23,911 nucleotides of DNA from JABDBK01 sp964453575 (GTDB taxonomy: Bacteria > Pseudomonadota > Gammaproteobacteria > DSM-16500): positions 1 to 23,911 of the forward strand of contig CAYVRW010000031.1 of the NCBI GenBank assembly GCA_964453575.1, in the 5' to 3' direction. The notes under the pieces were generated by a model. The model was not told the origin of the DNA and searched no databases. It saw nothing but the letters and a program-made list of their open reading frames with translations. Below, one piece after another: positions 13,903-22,875 of this stretch. Positions within the stretch are counted from its first letter, which is position 1, and the number at the start of each line of letters is the position of its first letter. The translations under genes were made by a program, and so were the position numbers.

Positions 13903-16311
13903 TTATTTGATATTTTTTAAATTAATTGACTGCTTTGTATCATAAAAATCTTTCCAAGGATCTTTTTTTAATTGCAATAATCTTTTTGGTAAATTGTTTA
14001 GCGTAAAAGTGTTTGATTTTATGCGTGTTGAAAGTTCATTCCATGCAAGTGGTGTGGAAACAGGGGCATTTTCTCTGGCTCGCGTTGAATAGGCAGCGAC
14101 AGCAGTCGCTCCTCGTTGATTTCTTAAATAATCAATATAAATTTTATGCGTGCGTTTGGATTTCGTCATTTTATCAATAAATAGACGAGGTTTTAAGAGA
14201 GTGATGGTTTCTACAAAGGCATGAGAAAATTCTTTAATATCTGACCAGCTTGGGCCGCGTTTGATAGGAACAACAATATGTAATCCTTTGCCGCCTGTGG
14301 TTTTGACAAATGATGTTAAATGAATTTTTGCTAATTGTTCTTTAAGATAATGAGCGGCATCAATGACTTTTTTCCATGGTACATCTGGAGCGGGGTCTAA
14401 ATCAAAAATAATCATATCAGGTTTTTCTATCTGATCAATTTGACAATTCCAGGGATGTATTTCCAGTACACCTAATTGAACTAAAGCAATTAAGCCATCG
14501 ATATCTTTAATATAGATATATTTGCCTTTCTTATTTTTTTCTTTAATAGTAATGCCATAAATATGTTTGACCTTTGCTTCAGCCAAGTGCTTTTGAAAAA
14601 AACATTTACTTTTTATACCCTGAGGACATCGAACAAGCGTAAGAGGGCGATTGATAACATAAGGTAAAACCCATTTTTGAATGTTATCATAAAATTTTGC
14701 TAATTCAATTTTTGTGATATGTCCTTCAGGGTATAAGATTTTATCTGGGCTTGTCAAATGATATGGAAAATCTTTATTGGCAGGAGGAGTAGGGGTTTCC
14801 ATCGTGACCTCCGTAGGTGATTTATCTTTTCGTAAACCTTTAAAACTTGGATGACGTAATATTCCTTCATTTGTCCATTCTGAAAATTCAACCTCCACAA
14901 TAATTTTAGGCTTAACCCAGGTTACGTTTTTTATTCCAGATGGCCTTGTTGAAATCGGAATGCTTGAAGTTTCATATTTTTTTAATAATTGTGCCATGGA
15001 TTTAAGTGAATCATCAGTAGATCCTGTTCCAACATGACCGCAGTATTTCAGTTTATTATCAGAATAAATAGCAAGAAGTAAGGAACCAAAAAACTTTCTT
15101 TCGCCGCGTGGTTTTGTATAGCCTATCACAATAAATTCTTGTCTATGAATGCATTTTACTTTTAGCCAATCTTTGGTACGTTTTTGATGATATGTACTAT
15201 TAATTAGTTTGGATATAATGCCTTCCAATGAAAGCCGGCAAGCTTTTTGGTAAGCAGCGTTTCCGTTTCCAATAACATGATCACTATAACGTACATTTCC
15301 ATCTTTTGTAGATTTAATTAACGAGTGCAATAATTTTTTTCGTTCAAGCAACGGAAGAGAAGATATATCATGATTATCATGATATATTAAATCAAATAAA
15401 TAATATATCATGGGTGATTTAATTTTATTGTTAATAGTATTTTGTAAAAGTTGAAAATTAGAATGCTGTTTTTCGTCTAACACAACCACTTCACCGTCCA
15501 TAATAACATTAGGTAATTTTAATGTTTTTAATTTTTTCACAATTGCAGGAAATTTATCAGTCCAATCTTGATGGCCGCGGGTAATAAGTTTAATATTACC
15601 ATTTTTAATAAAACAAATTAGACGGTAACCATCAAATTTAATTTCATGTAACCATTTATCACCGTAAGGTGGTTTATCAGTTAAGGTTGCTAATTGAGGA
15701 GAGATAAACGTAGGCATTCTAGATGCTTTGCTACTTACTTTTTTTTTAGGATTAAGTCCAGAAAGTTGCTCTATAGATTTCTTACTTACTATGCTTAACG
15801 GTTTTTTTTCAGTGATATCATAATCTTCACTGGGGCGAGCATATTTATCCTTTATTTTAATTAATAACCAATTTTTCGGATCTTTCTTAATTTGAACTAA
15901 TTTCCATAATCCCTTGAGTTTTTTTCCCTTTAATTCAAAAGTCATGTTACCACTTTTATAAGCTTTATCAGCATTCGCATCTTTTATCTGCCATTCACCT
16001 TCATCCCATAACATGACAGCACCGCCGCCATATTGTCCTTTTGGGATGGTACCTTCAAATGATCCATAAGAAATAGGGTGGTCTTCTACATGCACAGCAA
16101 GTCGTTTAACATTGGGGTCAAGGCTAGGGCCTTTGGGAACTGCCCAGCTTTTAAGAACACCATCAAGTTCTAAACGAAAATCATAATGTAAGTGGCTTGC
16201 TGCGTGTTTTTGAATGACATATAGTCGTTTAGATTGACTTGTTTTTTTCTCTCCTTTGGGTTCAGGTGTTTTTTTGAAATTTCTTTTTTTCTTATAGATT
16301 TTTAAGCTCAT
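13903..16311 (-). CDS. ligD: ATP-dependent DNA ligase D (PE-LIG-POL), NHEJ
   Basis: An 802-residue three-domain repair enzyme in the order phosphoesterase, ligase, polymerase, as in Pseudomonas LigD and unlike Mycobacterium (POL first). The 3'-phosphoesterase domain (about 25-165) has H36, H42, D44 and R46 in QKHAASHLHYDFRLE, with H78 and Y82. The ligase domain (about 200-500) has the AMP-binding lysine K225 in IKFDGYR, then DGEVVVLD, FDLIYHD, EGIISK and DWLKVK. The primase-polymerase domain (about 515-800) has D637 and D639 in FDLDP, TGGKGLH at 672-678 and D727. All catalytic residues look intact. It processes and joins double-strand breaks recruited by Ku, encoded 18 bases upstream; the two genes form one operon. 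Confidence 0.95.
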   Translation of the reverse strand: MSLKIYKKKRNFKKTPEPKGEKKTSQSKRLYVIQKHAASHLHYDFRLELDGVLKSWAVPKGPSLDPNVKRLAVHVEDHPISYGSFEGTIPKGQYGGGAVMLWDEGEWQIKDANADKAYKSGNMTFELKGKKLKGLWKLVQIKKDPKNWLLIKIKDKYARPSEDYDITEKKPLSIVSKKSIEQLSGLNPKKKVSSKASRMPTFISPQLATLTDKPPYGDKWLHEIKFDGYRLICFIKNGNIKLITRGHQDWTDKFPAIVKKLKTLKLPNVIMDGEVVVLDEKQHSNFQLLQNTINNKIKSPMIYYLFDLIYHDNHDISSLPLLERKKLLHSLIKSTKDGNVRYSDHVIGNGNAAYQKACRLSLEGIISKLINSTYHQKRTKDWLKVKCIHRQEFIVIGYTKPRGERKFFGSLLLAIYSDNKLKYCGHVGTGSTDDSLKSMAQLLKKYETSSIPISTRPSGIKNVTWVKPKIIVEVEFSEWTNEGILRHPSFKGLRKDKSPTEVTMETPTPPANKDFPYHLTSPDKILYPEGHITKIELAKFYDNIQKWVLPYVINRPLTLVRCPQGIKSKCFFQKHLAEAKVKHIYGITIKEKNKKGKYIYIKDIDGLIALVQLGVLEIHPWNCQIDQIEKPDMIIFDLDPAPDVPWKKVIDAAHYLKEQLAKIHLTSFVKTTGGKGLHIVVPIKRGPSWSDIKEFSHAFVETITLLKPRLFIDKMTKSKRTHKIYIDYLRNQRGATAVAAYSTRARENAPVSTPLAWNELSTRIKSNTFTLNNLPKRLLQLKKDPWKDFYDTKQSINLKNIK

Positions 16312-16329
16312 GGTTCAATGCTCAAGTTT

Positions 16330-17160
16330 TTATTTAGCATGTTTTTTATTAGCCGGTTTTTTTCTTTTGTGATTTTGCTTATCTTTAAGACTCTTTTTTA
16401 ATAAATCCACAAAATTAATGACATTGCTTTTGCTAGGTTTGGTTGATGCTGCCTTTTGTTTAGCAGGTTTTTTATGATGTATTTTATTTTTTATCCATTT
16501 TTCTAATGTTACTCTAAAATTATCTTGGTATTCATTAGGGTCCCATGCGGTTGTCATGGATGCAACAAGTTGTTTGGCAACATCCATTTCTTTGGGCGTA
16601 ATTTTATATGTTTTTAAGGTTGATGAAGGAAGTTCGAATTCAGAAGGTTTTCTAATTTCTTGATGATAGCGCAATAAATTAAGTACTAAAGCATTTTGGT
16701 AAGGCATAAGTGCTGCTAAATATTCGCGGGTGTGAATAATGACTTTAGAAATGCCTACTTTTTTGGTATTTTTAAGTGTTTCACGTAAAATAACATATCC
16801 TTTATCACCTTTTTTATCGGGAATGATATAATAAGGTTTTTCAAAGTCCATATAATCAAGCTCTTCTTTATTGACAAAACTTTCAATATCCACCGATTTA
16901 GTATGCTCACCGGCTATTTCTTTAATATCTTTATCTTTTAGTAAAACATAATCATGATCATCATATTCATAACCTTTGGCTACATCTTCCCAAGGCACTT
17001 CTTCACCAGTATGTTCATTGATACGCATATAACGAATGCGTGCTTTATCACGGCTATCGACCAATTTAAATTGGATATCAAATTTTTTTTCGGCAGAATA
17101 TAGAATTACAGGAATATTAACCAGGCCAAATGTGATATAACCTTTCCAAATAGGACGCAT
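16330..17160 (-). CDS. ku: Ku protein for non-homologous end joining
   Basis: A 276-residue bacterial Ku of normal length. It opens with MRPIWKGYITFGLVNIPV, the family hallmark, and continues with the beta-barrel ring (YMRINEHTGEEVPWEDVAKGYEYDD...YVLL, FEKPYYIIPDKKGDKGYVILRETL, GISKVIIHTREYLAALMP). The last 45 residues are a Lys-rich basic tail that in other Ku proteins contacts DNA and LigD. It binds broken DNA ends as a dimer and recruits LigD. AAGGAA precedes the ATG. It sits 12 bases after a small membrane protein gene and 18 before ligD, so all three are probably co-transcribed. Confidence 0.95.
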   Translation of the reverse strand: MRPIWKGYITFGLVNIPVILYSAEKKFDIQFKLVDSRDKARIRYMRINEHTGEEVPWEDVAKGYEYDDHDYVLLKDKDIKEIAGEHTKSVDIESFVNKEELDYMDFEKPYYIIPDKKGDKGYVILRETLKNTKKVGISKVIIHTREYLAALMPYQNALVLNLLRYHQEIRKPSEFELPSSTLKTYKITPKEMDVAKQLVASMTTAWDPNEYQDNFRVTLEKWIKNKIHHKKPAKQKAASTKPSKSNVINFVDLLKKSLKDKQNHKRKKPANKKHAK

Positions 17161-17172
17161 AGGCTATTTCCT

Positions 17173-17523
17173 TTAAGGAAGTTTTGATCTATTTATGATA
17201 TTCATGATTAATGATACGACAAACAGCACAAGGAAAATAAAAAAGACCACTTTAGCAATTTCTGCTGAAATGACTGCAACCCCAGTAAATCCTAAAAAGC
17301 CAGCAATGACGGATATAATTAAAAATGCAACCGTCCACTCCAACATGGCTAAACTTGCAAAACTTGCGCCCGTAACATATAAAATAAGTGAGACTACAAA
17401 AAAAATAAGGAAAACAATAAAAATGATTTTGGCAATTTCAGCTGAAATCAATGCAATTCCAGTGAACCCAAATAATGCTGCAAGAACAGCAATAATAAGA
17501 AACATTAAAACCCATCCCAACAT
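17173..17523 (-). CDS. Tandemly duplicated DUF1328 (YtjA-like) membrane protein
   Basis: A 116-residue membrane protein made of two fused copies of the YtjA/DUF1328 module, normally a 50-60 residue protein on its own. Copy A (residues 1-54) and copy B (56-109) share ML.W...FLII, GFTG.A.ISAEIAK and FVVSLI, with two hydrophobic helices each, so four membrane segments are expected. The ATG at 17523 has a strong AAGGAG at proper spacing; an in-frame start 36 bases upstream does not. YtjA relatives are small stress-associated inner membrane proteins of unknown biochemical role. This gene leads the ku-ligD operon, suggesting expression in stress or stationary phase. Confidence 0.85.
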   Translation of the reverse strand: MLGWVLMFLIIAVLAALFGFTGIALISAEIAKIIFIVFLIFFVVSLILYVTGASFASLAMLEWTVAFLIISVIAGFLGFTGVAVISAEIAKVVFFIFLVLFVVSLIMNIINRSKLP

Positions 17524-17728
17524 ATTGCGCTCCTTATCTATGATGAAATAAATAGTCAAAATTTGCGATAGTATTCCATTCTCATATAAGCGATAAATCT
17601 AAACAATTTAGGCATTACGCTAATATAAATTGGTAGAAACCCTAGGTGAAATCTCATTCGAGTAGTCACATCAATCGTTTTAAGTTAATATGTTCAGTGA
17701 TTTTCAACTTTTTAAAAGGATTGATGCT

Positions 17729-17932
17729 ATGGATAGTTCTCCTTATGCTGCAATGATTGTTGCTGGAATTGTGTTTGCTTTAGTTGCACTTATGCATTTA
17801 TTGCGTTTAATTTATAAAACACGGATTATGGTTGGCGAAAAAATAATTTCTATGAAAGTAAGTGTGCTCGGTTTTGTCGTGGCTCTAGTTCTTTCGATAT
17901 GGATGTTTGCGTCAAGCACCGCTGTAGGTTGA
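17729..17932 (+). CDS. Small two-helix membrane protein, unknown function
   Basis: A 67-residue protein starting MDSSPYAAMIVAGIVFALVALM with a second hydrophobic helix in MKVSVLGFVVALVLSIWMFAS. A basic segment (LLRLIYKTR) lies between, so both ends may face the same side. AAAGGA is placed for ATG 17729; an upstream in-frame ATG at 17690 has no Shine-Dalgarno. I cannot name the family. It is divergent from the DUF1328-ku-ligD operon across about 205 bases that must hold both promoters, and may share the same stress control. Confidence 0.65.
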   Translation: MDSSPYAAMIVAGIVFALVALMHLLRLIYKTRIMVGEKIISMKVSVLGFVVALVLSIWMFASSTAVG

Positions 17933-18056
17933 TGATTAATAAAAGAAAAATATAAATCATGCACTATCTATTATAATAAAATTAAGGGGCCAATGAGTTT
18001 GTTTATGGCTCTTGACATGCTAAGATGGCTCCTTATTGAAACATGATGGTGTAATA

Positions 18057-18719
18057 ATGATGCGTAATTGGACTGATGTTTTAGGCGATGAAAAAGTAAA
18101 GCCTTATTTTAAATCCATTCTACAATTTCTTTCTGAAGAAAAAGCTGAAGGTAAGACGATTTACCCTCCTCAAGATGAATTATTTACTGCCTTTAAGGAA
18201 ACACCGTATGATCAAGTTAAAGTGGTCATCTTAGGTCAAGATCCTTATCATGGCCCTGGTCAAGCGCATGGTCTTTCTTTTTCAGTAAAACCCGGCGTTA
18301 AGCCTCCTCCTTCGTTAAAAAATATTTTTCAAGAACTACAAAGTGATTTAAATGTTCCTATTCCTAATCACGGCTTTTTAAAAAAATGGGCAAATCAAGG
18401 CGTATTGTTGCTCAATACGTCGTTAAGTGTAGAAGCAGCAAAACCTCAATCCCATGCAAAAATAGGGTGGACTACTTTTACCGATAAAGTCATGGAACAA
18501 CTTAATAATCACCCTCAATCATTAGTATTTTTGCTTTGGGGCGCTCATGCGAAAAATAAAGGCGTTGGAATTAACAGAGAGAAACATTTAGTATTAACAG
18601 CCGCACATCCGTCACCTTTTTCAGTCCATCAAGGTTTCTGGGGCTGCAAACATTTTTCTAAGGCAAATGCGTTTCTTATTGCTAAAGGTCGTGAGCATGT
18701 TGATTGGGATTTAAATTAA
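18057..18719 (+). CDS. ung: Uracil-DNA glycosylase, family 1
   Basis: A 220-residue base-excision repair enzyme that removes uracil from DNA. The catalytic water-activating motif GQDPYH is at 60-65 (D62), the uracil-recognition Asn is N120 in LLLNTSLSV, and the intercalation loop is HPSPFSVHQGF from H184 (HPSPLS in E. coli). Length and the N-terminal NWTDVLGDE are typical. I chose ATG 18057 (an ATG also follows at 18060) over an in-frame TTG at 18036, because the family begins close to NWTDVL. It lies alone, followed by a stem-loop. Confidence 0.95.
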   Translation: MMRNWTDVLGDEKVKPYFKSILQFLSEEKAEGKTIYPPQDELFTAFKETPYDQVKVVILGQDPYHGPGQAHGLSFSVKPGVKPPPSLKNIFQELQSDLNVPIPNHGFLKKWANQGVLLLNTSLSVEAAKPQSHAKIGWTTFTDKVMEQLNNHPQSLVFLLWGAHAKNKGVGINREKHLVLTAAHPSPFSVHQGFWGCKHFSKANAFLIAKGREHVDWDLN

Positions 18720-18724
18720 AAATA

Positions 18725-18754
18725 GCGAACCTTGTGTTTTTTTACAAGGTCCGC
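18725..18754. terminator. Stem-loop between convergent ung and propeller genes
   Basis: GCGAACCTTGT (18725-18735) pairs with ACAAGGTCCGC (18744-18754) with one mismatch, around a T-rich 8-base loop. It sits 6 bases past ung and 12 bases from the convergent stop, so it can serve both. No clear T tract follows the stem. Confidence 0.55.
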
Positions 18755-18765
18755 CATCATGATTC

Positions 18766-19782
18766 TTAATTAAAATAAAACATACCGTCTGGAACATCAC
18801 CAGCCGGAATAGTAGCTTCCACCGTTCTCCACTTCAAATTGATAACAGACACCGTATTGTCATTCATATTAGCGGAATAAGCATAAGTTGAATTAGCAAC
18901 CGCAATACCAATAGGCTGTCTACCAACTTTTATTTCTTTTTGCAATTCAAGCGTATCGGCATTCAGTATTTGCACGGTATCACTGTCACTGCAGTTAATG
19001 ACAAGTTGTTTGCCCGTATCAGGTGTAGGAACGACACGTAATGTACCACGGTTCTCTCCAAGAAATTTTCGTGCAACTTCTTTCGAGGTATTGACATCAA
19101 TTTTAATAACTGTGTTGGCAAGAGGGGAGGTGACATAAATAAATTTGTCATCTGGTGAAATGCCTATGCCTTCGCTGCCTTTATCCACAGGAATTTGTGC
19201 TAGAATTTTGCGGTTCTTAAGGTCGATTACTGAAATCGTGCCATGGAAAAAATTGCCCACAAATGCCTTTGATCCATCGGAATTTAACACCAGCAAATGT
19301 GAACCGGCTTGATTGGTAGGGAGGTTATCTATTACCTTTTGTGAGGCTACATCCATTACTAAAATTTCTTGACGTACCTCACAAGTCACATACAGACGCT
19401 TTTGATCAGGCGAAACAGCAAGACCATGCGGCCCACATCGGCCTGGGCCTAAATCAAGCGTTTTAGCAGGTTTTTGCGGTTGTGCAAAGTCGATCACAGA
19501 CAAGGTGTTTCCAGGAACATCATTGAGTGCAGAACTGCGAATATAAGCACTCCCATAATTGGAAACGAAAATATAATGTTGCGCAACCGCCGTTTCATGA
19601 GGTAAGTATTCGCCGAGATTGAAAGTTTGCAGACTGTGATCTTTAAGATCGAGAACAGTGAGTTGTCCTTTGACTTTGTTGACAATTGCAAGCTTGCCGA
19701 CATTGGTAGAACTTGCTGCATAAACAGGGGATATTAAAGCAAGGGATATTAGGCATAGAATAAATGAACGGATTATAATCAT
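18766..19782 (-). CDS. Secreted YncE-like beta-propeller protein
   Basis: A 338-residue exported protein with signal peptide residues 1-22 (MIIIRSFILCLISLALISPVYA). The mature part is a run of about seven YVTN/NHL-type blades: repeated motifs such as HGLAVSPDQKRLYVTCEV, SHLLVLNSDGSKAFVGNF, EGIGISPDDKFIYVTSP, PIGIAVANSTYAYSANM, each followed by ..V.VIDL... This is the YncE/PQQ-like surface repeat fold. Relatives bind DNA or other ligands in the periplasm, but no specific function follows. The ATG at 19782 is favoured by AAAGGAG at proper spacing; an upstream in-frame ATG at 19809 would place that Shine-Dalgarno inside the gene. Divergent from the Bcr-like transporter. Confidence 0.85.
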   Translation of the reverse strand: MIIIRSFILCLISLALISPVYAASSTNVGKLAIVNKVKGQLTVLDLKDHSLQTFNLGEYLPHETAVAQHYIFVSNYGSAYIRSSALNDVPGNTLSVIDFAQPQKPAKTLDLGPGRCGPHGLAVSPDQKRLYVTCEVRQEILVMDVASQKVIDNLPTNQAGSHLLVLNSDGSKAFVGNFFHGTISVIDLKNRKILAQIPVDKGSEGIGISPDDKFIYVTSPLANTVIKIDVNTSKEVARKFLGENRGTLRVVPTPDTGKQLVINCSDSDTVQILNADTLELQKEIKVGRQPIGIAVANSTYAYSANMNDNTVSVINLKWRTVEATIPAGDVPDGMFYFN

Positions 19783-19879
19783 AAAAACTCCTTTTAATAT
19801 TTTAAACATGGCATTATTACTGAACGATTTCTTTTAAGCAATCCCATGCTATACTTAGCACGAATACAGGAGTTTTGCC

Positions 19880-21085
19880 ATGCAAGACCGTAAATATATC
19901 CATCGCTTAGAGCAAAAAGAACCACACATTTTTATACTTATTATTATGAGTTCATTTGCGTCTATGGGTGCTATTATTTTCACGCCGGCATTACCTGAGA
20001 TTGGACAATTCTTTCATGTATCACCTGGACATAGTCAATTAACTATTTCGTTATTTTTATTAGGATATGCCATAGGTCAATTAATTTATGGCCCGCTTGC
20101 TAACCGCTTTGGTCGGAAACCTGCATTTTATATAGGAATTTGTATAGCAACCATTGGTTCTATTTTCAGTATTTTATCTGAACCTTTTCATTCATTTGGA
20201 CTCATGATTTTTGGGCGTATGCTTGAAGCATTAGGCTCAAGTGCAGGACTTGTGCTAGCTTTTACAATTATTAATGATCATTATTATCCTGAACAAACAA
20301 GACGTGTGATAGCTTATTTAATGCTATCTTTTGCCATTGTTCCAGGTATTGCAACCTTCATTGGCGGTGCTCTGGTTTCTCGATTTCATTGGATCAGCTG
20401 CTTTTATTTTTTGCTTTTTTACGGATTACTACTTGCAATACCTGCAAGCATGCTTGCAGAAACAGGAACCAATCTTAGCAAGCATGCAACACGTTTTAGT
20501 CAAATCAGAAAAGGCTATGCCATTGCATTTAAAGATAAATTATTAAAACGTTATACATTATTTTTTGCATTATCAGGTATGTGTGTCTATATTTATGCGG
20601 CAACCGCTCCTTTAATTGCTATTAACTATTTAAAAATATCACCCAGCACCTATGGCTTGCTTGGTTTAATTCCTTTTATTGGCACAGCGCTGGGGTCTAT
20701 GACTTCAGTGCGATTATCCACAGTGCTTGAGCCAAAACATTTAATGAAAATAGGATTAATCATTGATGTGACAAGTTCACTCATGATAGCCGTATTTTTT
20801 TATATGGGTCTTATTAATCTGTGGATTTTAATTTTGTGTGGTTTTATATTCATGTTTGGCAATTGTATTATTGTGGCAAATGCTTCGGGTATTGCGACTT
20901 CGAATGTTAAAGATAAAGCCAATGCTTCAGCAGTTATGCAATTTATGAATGTCAGTATGCCTATGTTAGGTACATTTGCTATCGCATTAATACCAGGTTC
21001 GGCTCTCATAAAATTACCGGTAAGTTTTCTTATCACTATGTTTATTATGATAAATATGTGGATTTTCTTAATAAAAAAACAATAG
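19880..21085 (+). CDS. Bcr/CflA-type MFS drug efflux transporter
   Basis: A 401-residue inner membrane protein with about 12 hydrophobic helices. The start (FILIIMSSFASMGAIIFTPALPEIGQFFHVSPG) and motif A (GQLIYGPLANRFGRKPAFYIGI, about 64-85) are characteristic of the Bcr/CflA drug:H+ antiporter branch of the major facilitator superfamily. AGGAG precedes the ATG. A TATACT at 19850-19855 is a plausible -10. Substrates are unknown; relatives export sulfonamide, bicyclomycin, chloramphenicol or amino acids such as cysteine. Its end is followed 77 bases later by a second MFS gene in the same direction. Confidence 0.88.
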   Translation: MQDRKYIHRLEQKEPHIFILIIMSSFASMGAIIFTPALPEIGQFFHVSPGHSQLTISLFLLGYAIGQLIYGPLANRFGRKPAFYIGICIATIGSIFSILSEPFHSFGLMIFGRMLEALGSSAGLVLAFTIINDHYYPEQTRRVIAYLMLSFAIVPGIATFIGGALVSRFHWISCFYFLLFYGLLLAIPASMLAETGTNLSKHATRFSQIRKGYAIAFKDKLLKRYTLFFALSGMCVYIYAATAPLIAINYLKISPSTYGLLGLIPFIGTALGSMTSVRLSTVLEPKHLMKIGLIIDVTSSLMIAVFFYMGLINLWILILCGFIFMFGNCIIVANASGIATSNVKDKANASAVMQFMNVSMPMLGTFAIALIPGSALIKLPVSFLITMFIMINMWIFLIKKQ

Positions 21086-21162
21086 TTGTTTTAGCGAATT
21101 ATTTGCTAATAATTCTATATTGTGATATTTTGATCACTAAATATAAAACGACCCCATTTATT

Positions 21163-22428
21163 ATGCGTATTAAATCCATCATTAGCTGCAGTATAGGCAA
21201 TATTTTAGAATGGTATGACTTTGGATTATTTGCTATCTATTCGCCCATTTTCAGTAAACTTTTTTTTCCTGATGCAAGTCCTCAGGTTGCGTTGATTGAA
21301 ACATTAAGTATTTTTGCAATAGGTTTTATATGCAGACCTATTGGTGCGCTGATATTTGGTTATTTAGGCGATAAACAAGGCCGCTCCAAGACACTGCGAT
21401 TATCCATTTTGATGATATCTTTACCCACGATATTCATTGGATTATTGCCTACTTTCCATAACATAGGTATCTTTGCTCCTATTTTATTAATGCTTATTCG
21501 TGTGTGGCAAGGCATTAGCTTAGGCGGTGAATACAGCGGTAATTTAATTTATTTAGCAGAAACGGCACCTTCTAAACATCGGGCCATGATCACAGCTTTT
21601 GCAGGAACTGGCGCAAGCCTCGGCATTTTGTTCGCGTCCGTGATAGGTGGTTTAACTTCCTATTTCTTTAACGACAAATTTTTTATGGAATGGGGCTGGC
21701 GTATTCCTTATATTTTAAGCGGTGTATTTTGCTTATTTATTTATGCGACACGATTGCAATTACAAGAAACCAGTGCTTTTGAATACATTAAAAATAATCA
21801 ACTCATTGTTAAAAATCCTATTAAAACAGTGCTTAAATTTGATATGCCATTTGTATTGCGTACGCTGGGTTTAGTTTGCATGGGTAGTACGTTCTATTAT
21901 TTTTGTTTTATCTATGTACCTTTATATTTAGGTGGTACACTTAAATTACCTTTATTTCAAACTACTACATTGATCTCGCTATTAATGTGTTGCATGATTA
22001 TATTAGTTCCGCTTGCAGGAATGATTTGTGATTATATCGGCAGACGACGAATGTTGTTATTTAATGCGATATTCATCATGGTAGTTACCATTCCAGGATT
22101 TTTAATGATGCATGCGGGCTATACCGGAATAGCTTTAGCTATTTTGATTTTATATACCATTGCAAGTTCATTAGAGCAGGGTACCACATCCGTTGCTGTT
22201 GTTGAAAATTATCCTTTATCGACACGATATACAGGGTTATCATTAGGATACAACTTAGGTAATGGTATTTTTGGCGGCACTGTACCTATTGTGAGTCAAT
22301 GGCTGATTTATAAAACGCATTTTGATTTAGCCCCAGCCTTTTATATTACTTTTTGTGCTTTGATTACAACGTTAGTTATCTTCTTTTTTGTGAATGAAAC
22401 ACGAGGGATTAGTTTAATAAAACATTAA
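21163..22428 (+). CDS. MFS metabolite:H+ symporter (ProP/MHS-like)
   Basis: A 421-residue 12-helix transporter. It begins MRIKSIISCSIGNILEWYDFGLFAIYSPIFSKLFFP, where GN.LEWYDF is the hallmark of the metabolite:H+ symporter family (ProP, KgtP, ShiA and related). Motif A follows in RPIGALIFGYLGDKQGRSKTL, and RVWQGISLGGEYSGNLIYLAE is a second family signature. The frame is open back to 21058, overlapping the previous gene, but that extra 35 residues is AT-rich spacer without homology; ATG 21163 gives the family length. It probably imports a small organic acid, amino acid or osmolyte. The exact substrate cannot be told. A strong hairpin follows its stop. Confidence 0.85.
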   Translation: MRIKSIISCSIGNILEWYDFGLFAIYSPIFSKLFFPDASPQVALIETLSIFAIGFICRPIGALIFGYLGDKQGRSKTLRLSILMISLPTIFIGLLPTFHNIGIFAPILLMLIRVWQGISLGGEYSGNLIYLAETAPSKHRAMITAFAGTGASLGILFASVIGGLTSYFFNDKFFMEWGWRIPYILSGVFCLFIYATRLQLQETSAFEYIKNNQLIVKNPIKTVLKFDMPFVLRTLGLVCMGSTFYYFCFIYVPLYLGGTLKLPLFQTTTLISLLMCCMIILVPLAGMICDYIGRRRMLLFNAIFIMVVTIPGFLMMHAGYTGIALAILILYTIASSLEQGTTSVAVVENYPLSTRYTGLSLGYNLGNGIFGGTVPIVSQWLIYKTHFDLAPAFYITFCALITTLVIFFFVNETRGISLIKH

Positions 22429-22459
22429 ACTGGTGGGAGAAGTAACTTGCCCACCAGTT
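22428..22459. terminator. 10-base stem-loop between convergent genes
   Basis: AACTGGTGGG (22428-22437) pairs perfectly with CCCACCAGTT (22450-22459) around a 12-base loop. It begins at the stop of the symporter gene and ends 16 bases before the convergent stop at 22475. It probably serves both directions, although the T content after the stem is low. Confidence 0.6.
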
Positions 22460-22474
22460 CTTAATCATGAATTA

Positions 22475-22753
22475 TTAATTTTTATCAAATAACATTTTTA
22501 ATGGTGAGCCTTCAAGAATAAGATTGGATGCTTTTTTGAAAATCTCAAATACTTTGTCTTCTGTTAAATCGCCCATTTTAGAAACAACAACTTTGGTAAG
22601 CTCAATGGCCATCATAGCTTGTTGATTACTGGCTTCCATGACATCGCTAAGCATTTGATTTTCGTCCATCTCATCTGATGATTCATCTAAATAATCAAAC
22701 TCATCTTCGTATTCATCATCTGCACATTCTTGCATCATTAATTTTTTGTCCAT
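22475..22753 (-). CDS. Small acidic protein, unknown function
   Basis: A 92-residue soluble protein that I do not recognise. The first 45 residues are highly acidic (ADDEYEDEFDYLDESSDEMDENQ), probably disordered. The second half is predicted helical (QQAMMAIELTKVVVSKMGDL, then EDKVFEIFKKASNLILEG). There is no signal peptide or membrane segment. It is divergent from the gene at 22876 across about 120 bases. Acidic N-termini of this sort occur in chaperone-like or partner-binding proteins, but nothing here fixes a role. Confidence 0.6.
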   Translation of the reverse strand: MDKKLMMQECADDEYEDEFDYLDESSDEMDENQMLSDVMEASNQQAMMAIELTKVVVSKMGDLTEDKVFEIFKKASNLILEGSPLKMLFDKN

Positions 22754-22875
22754 AAACCCTACCGTTAGTTAAATAAAGAGGCTGTAAGTTAACCATGCTT
22801 TACTTATTTATGCAATAGTTTTTAAAATAGTGTAAAATGCGGATCGAAATTAATTAGCCTTGAGGGAAGTTTTAT

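Noticed and set aside
17195..17551. 118-codon plus-strand frame opposite the DUF1328 gene
   Set aside because: It mirrors the duplicated minus-strand gene; its Lys/Thr-rich text is the antisense of hydrophobic helices.
21058..21162. N-terminal extension of the MHS symporter overlapping the Bcr-like gene
   Set aside because: The extra residues are hydrophobic AT-rich translation without family match; the conserved family start is at ATG 21163.
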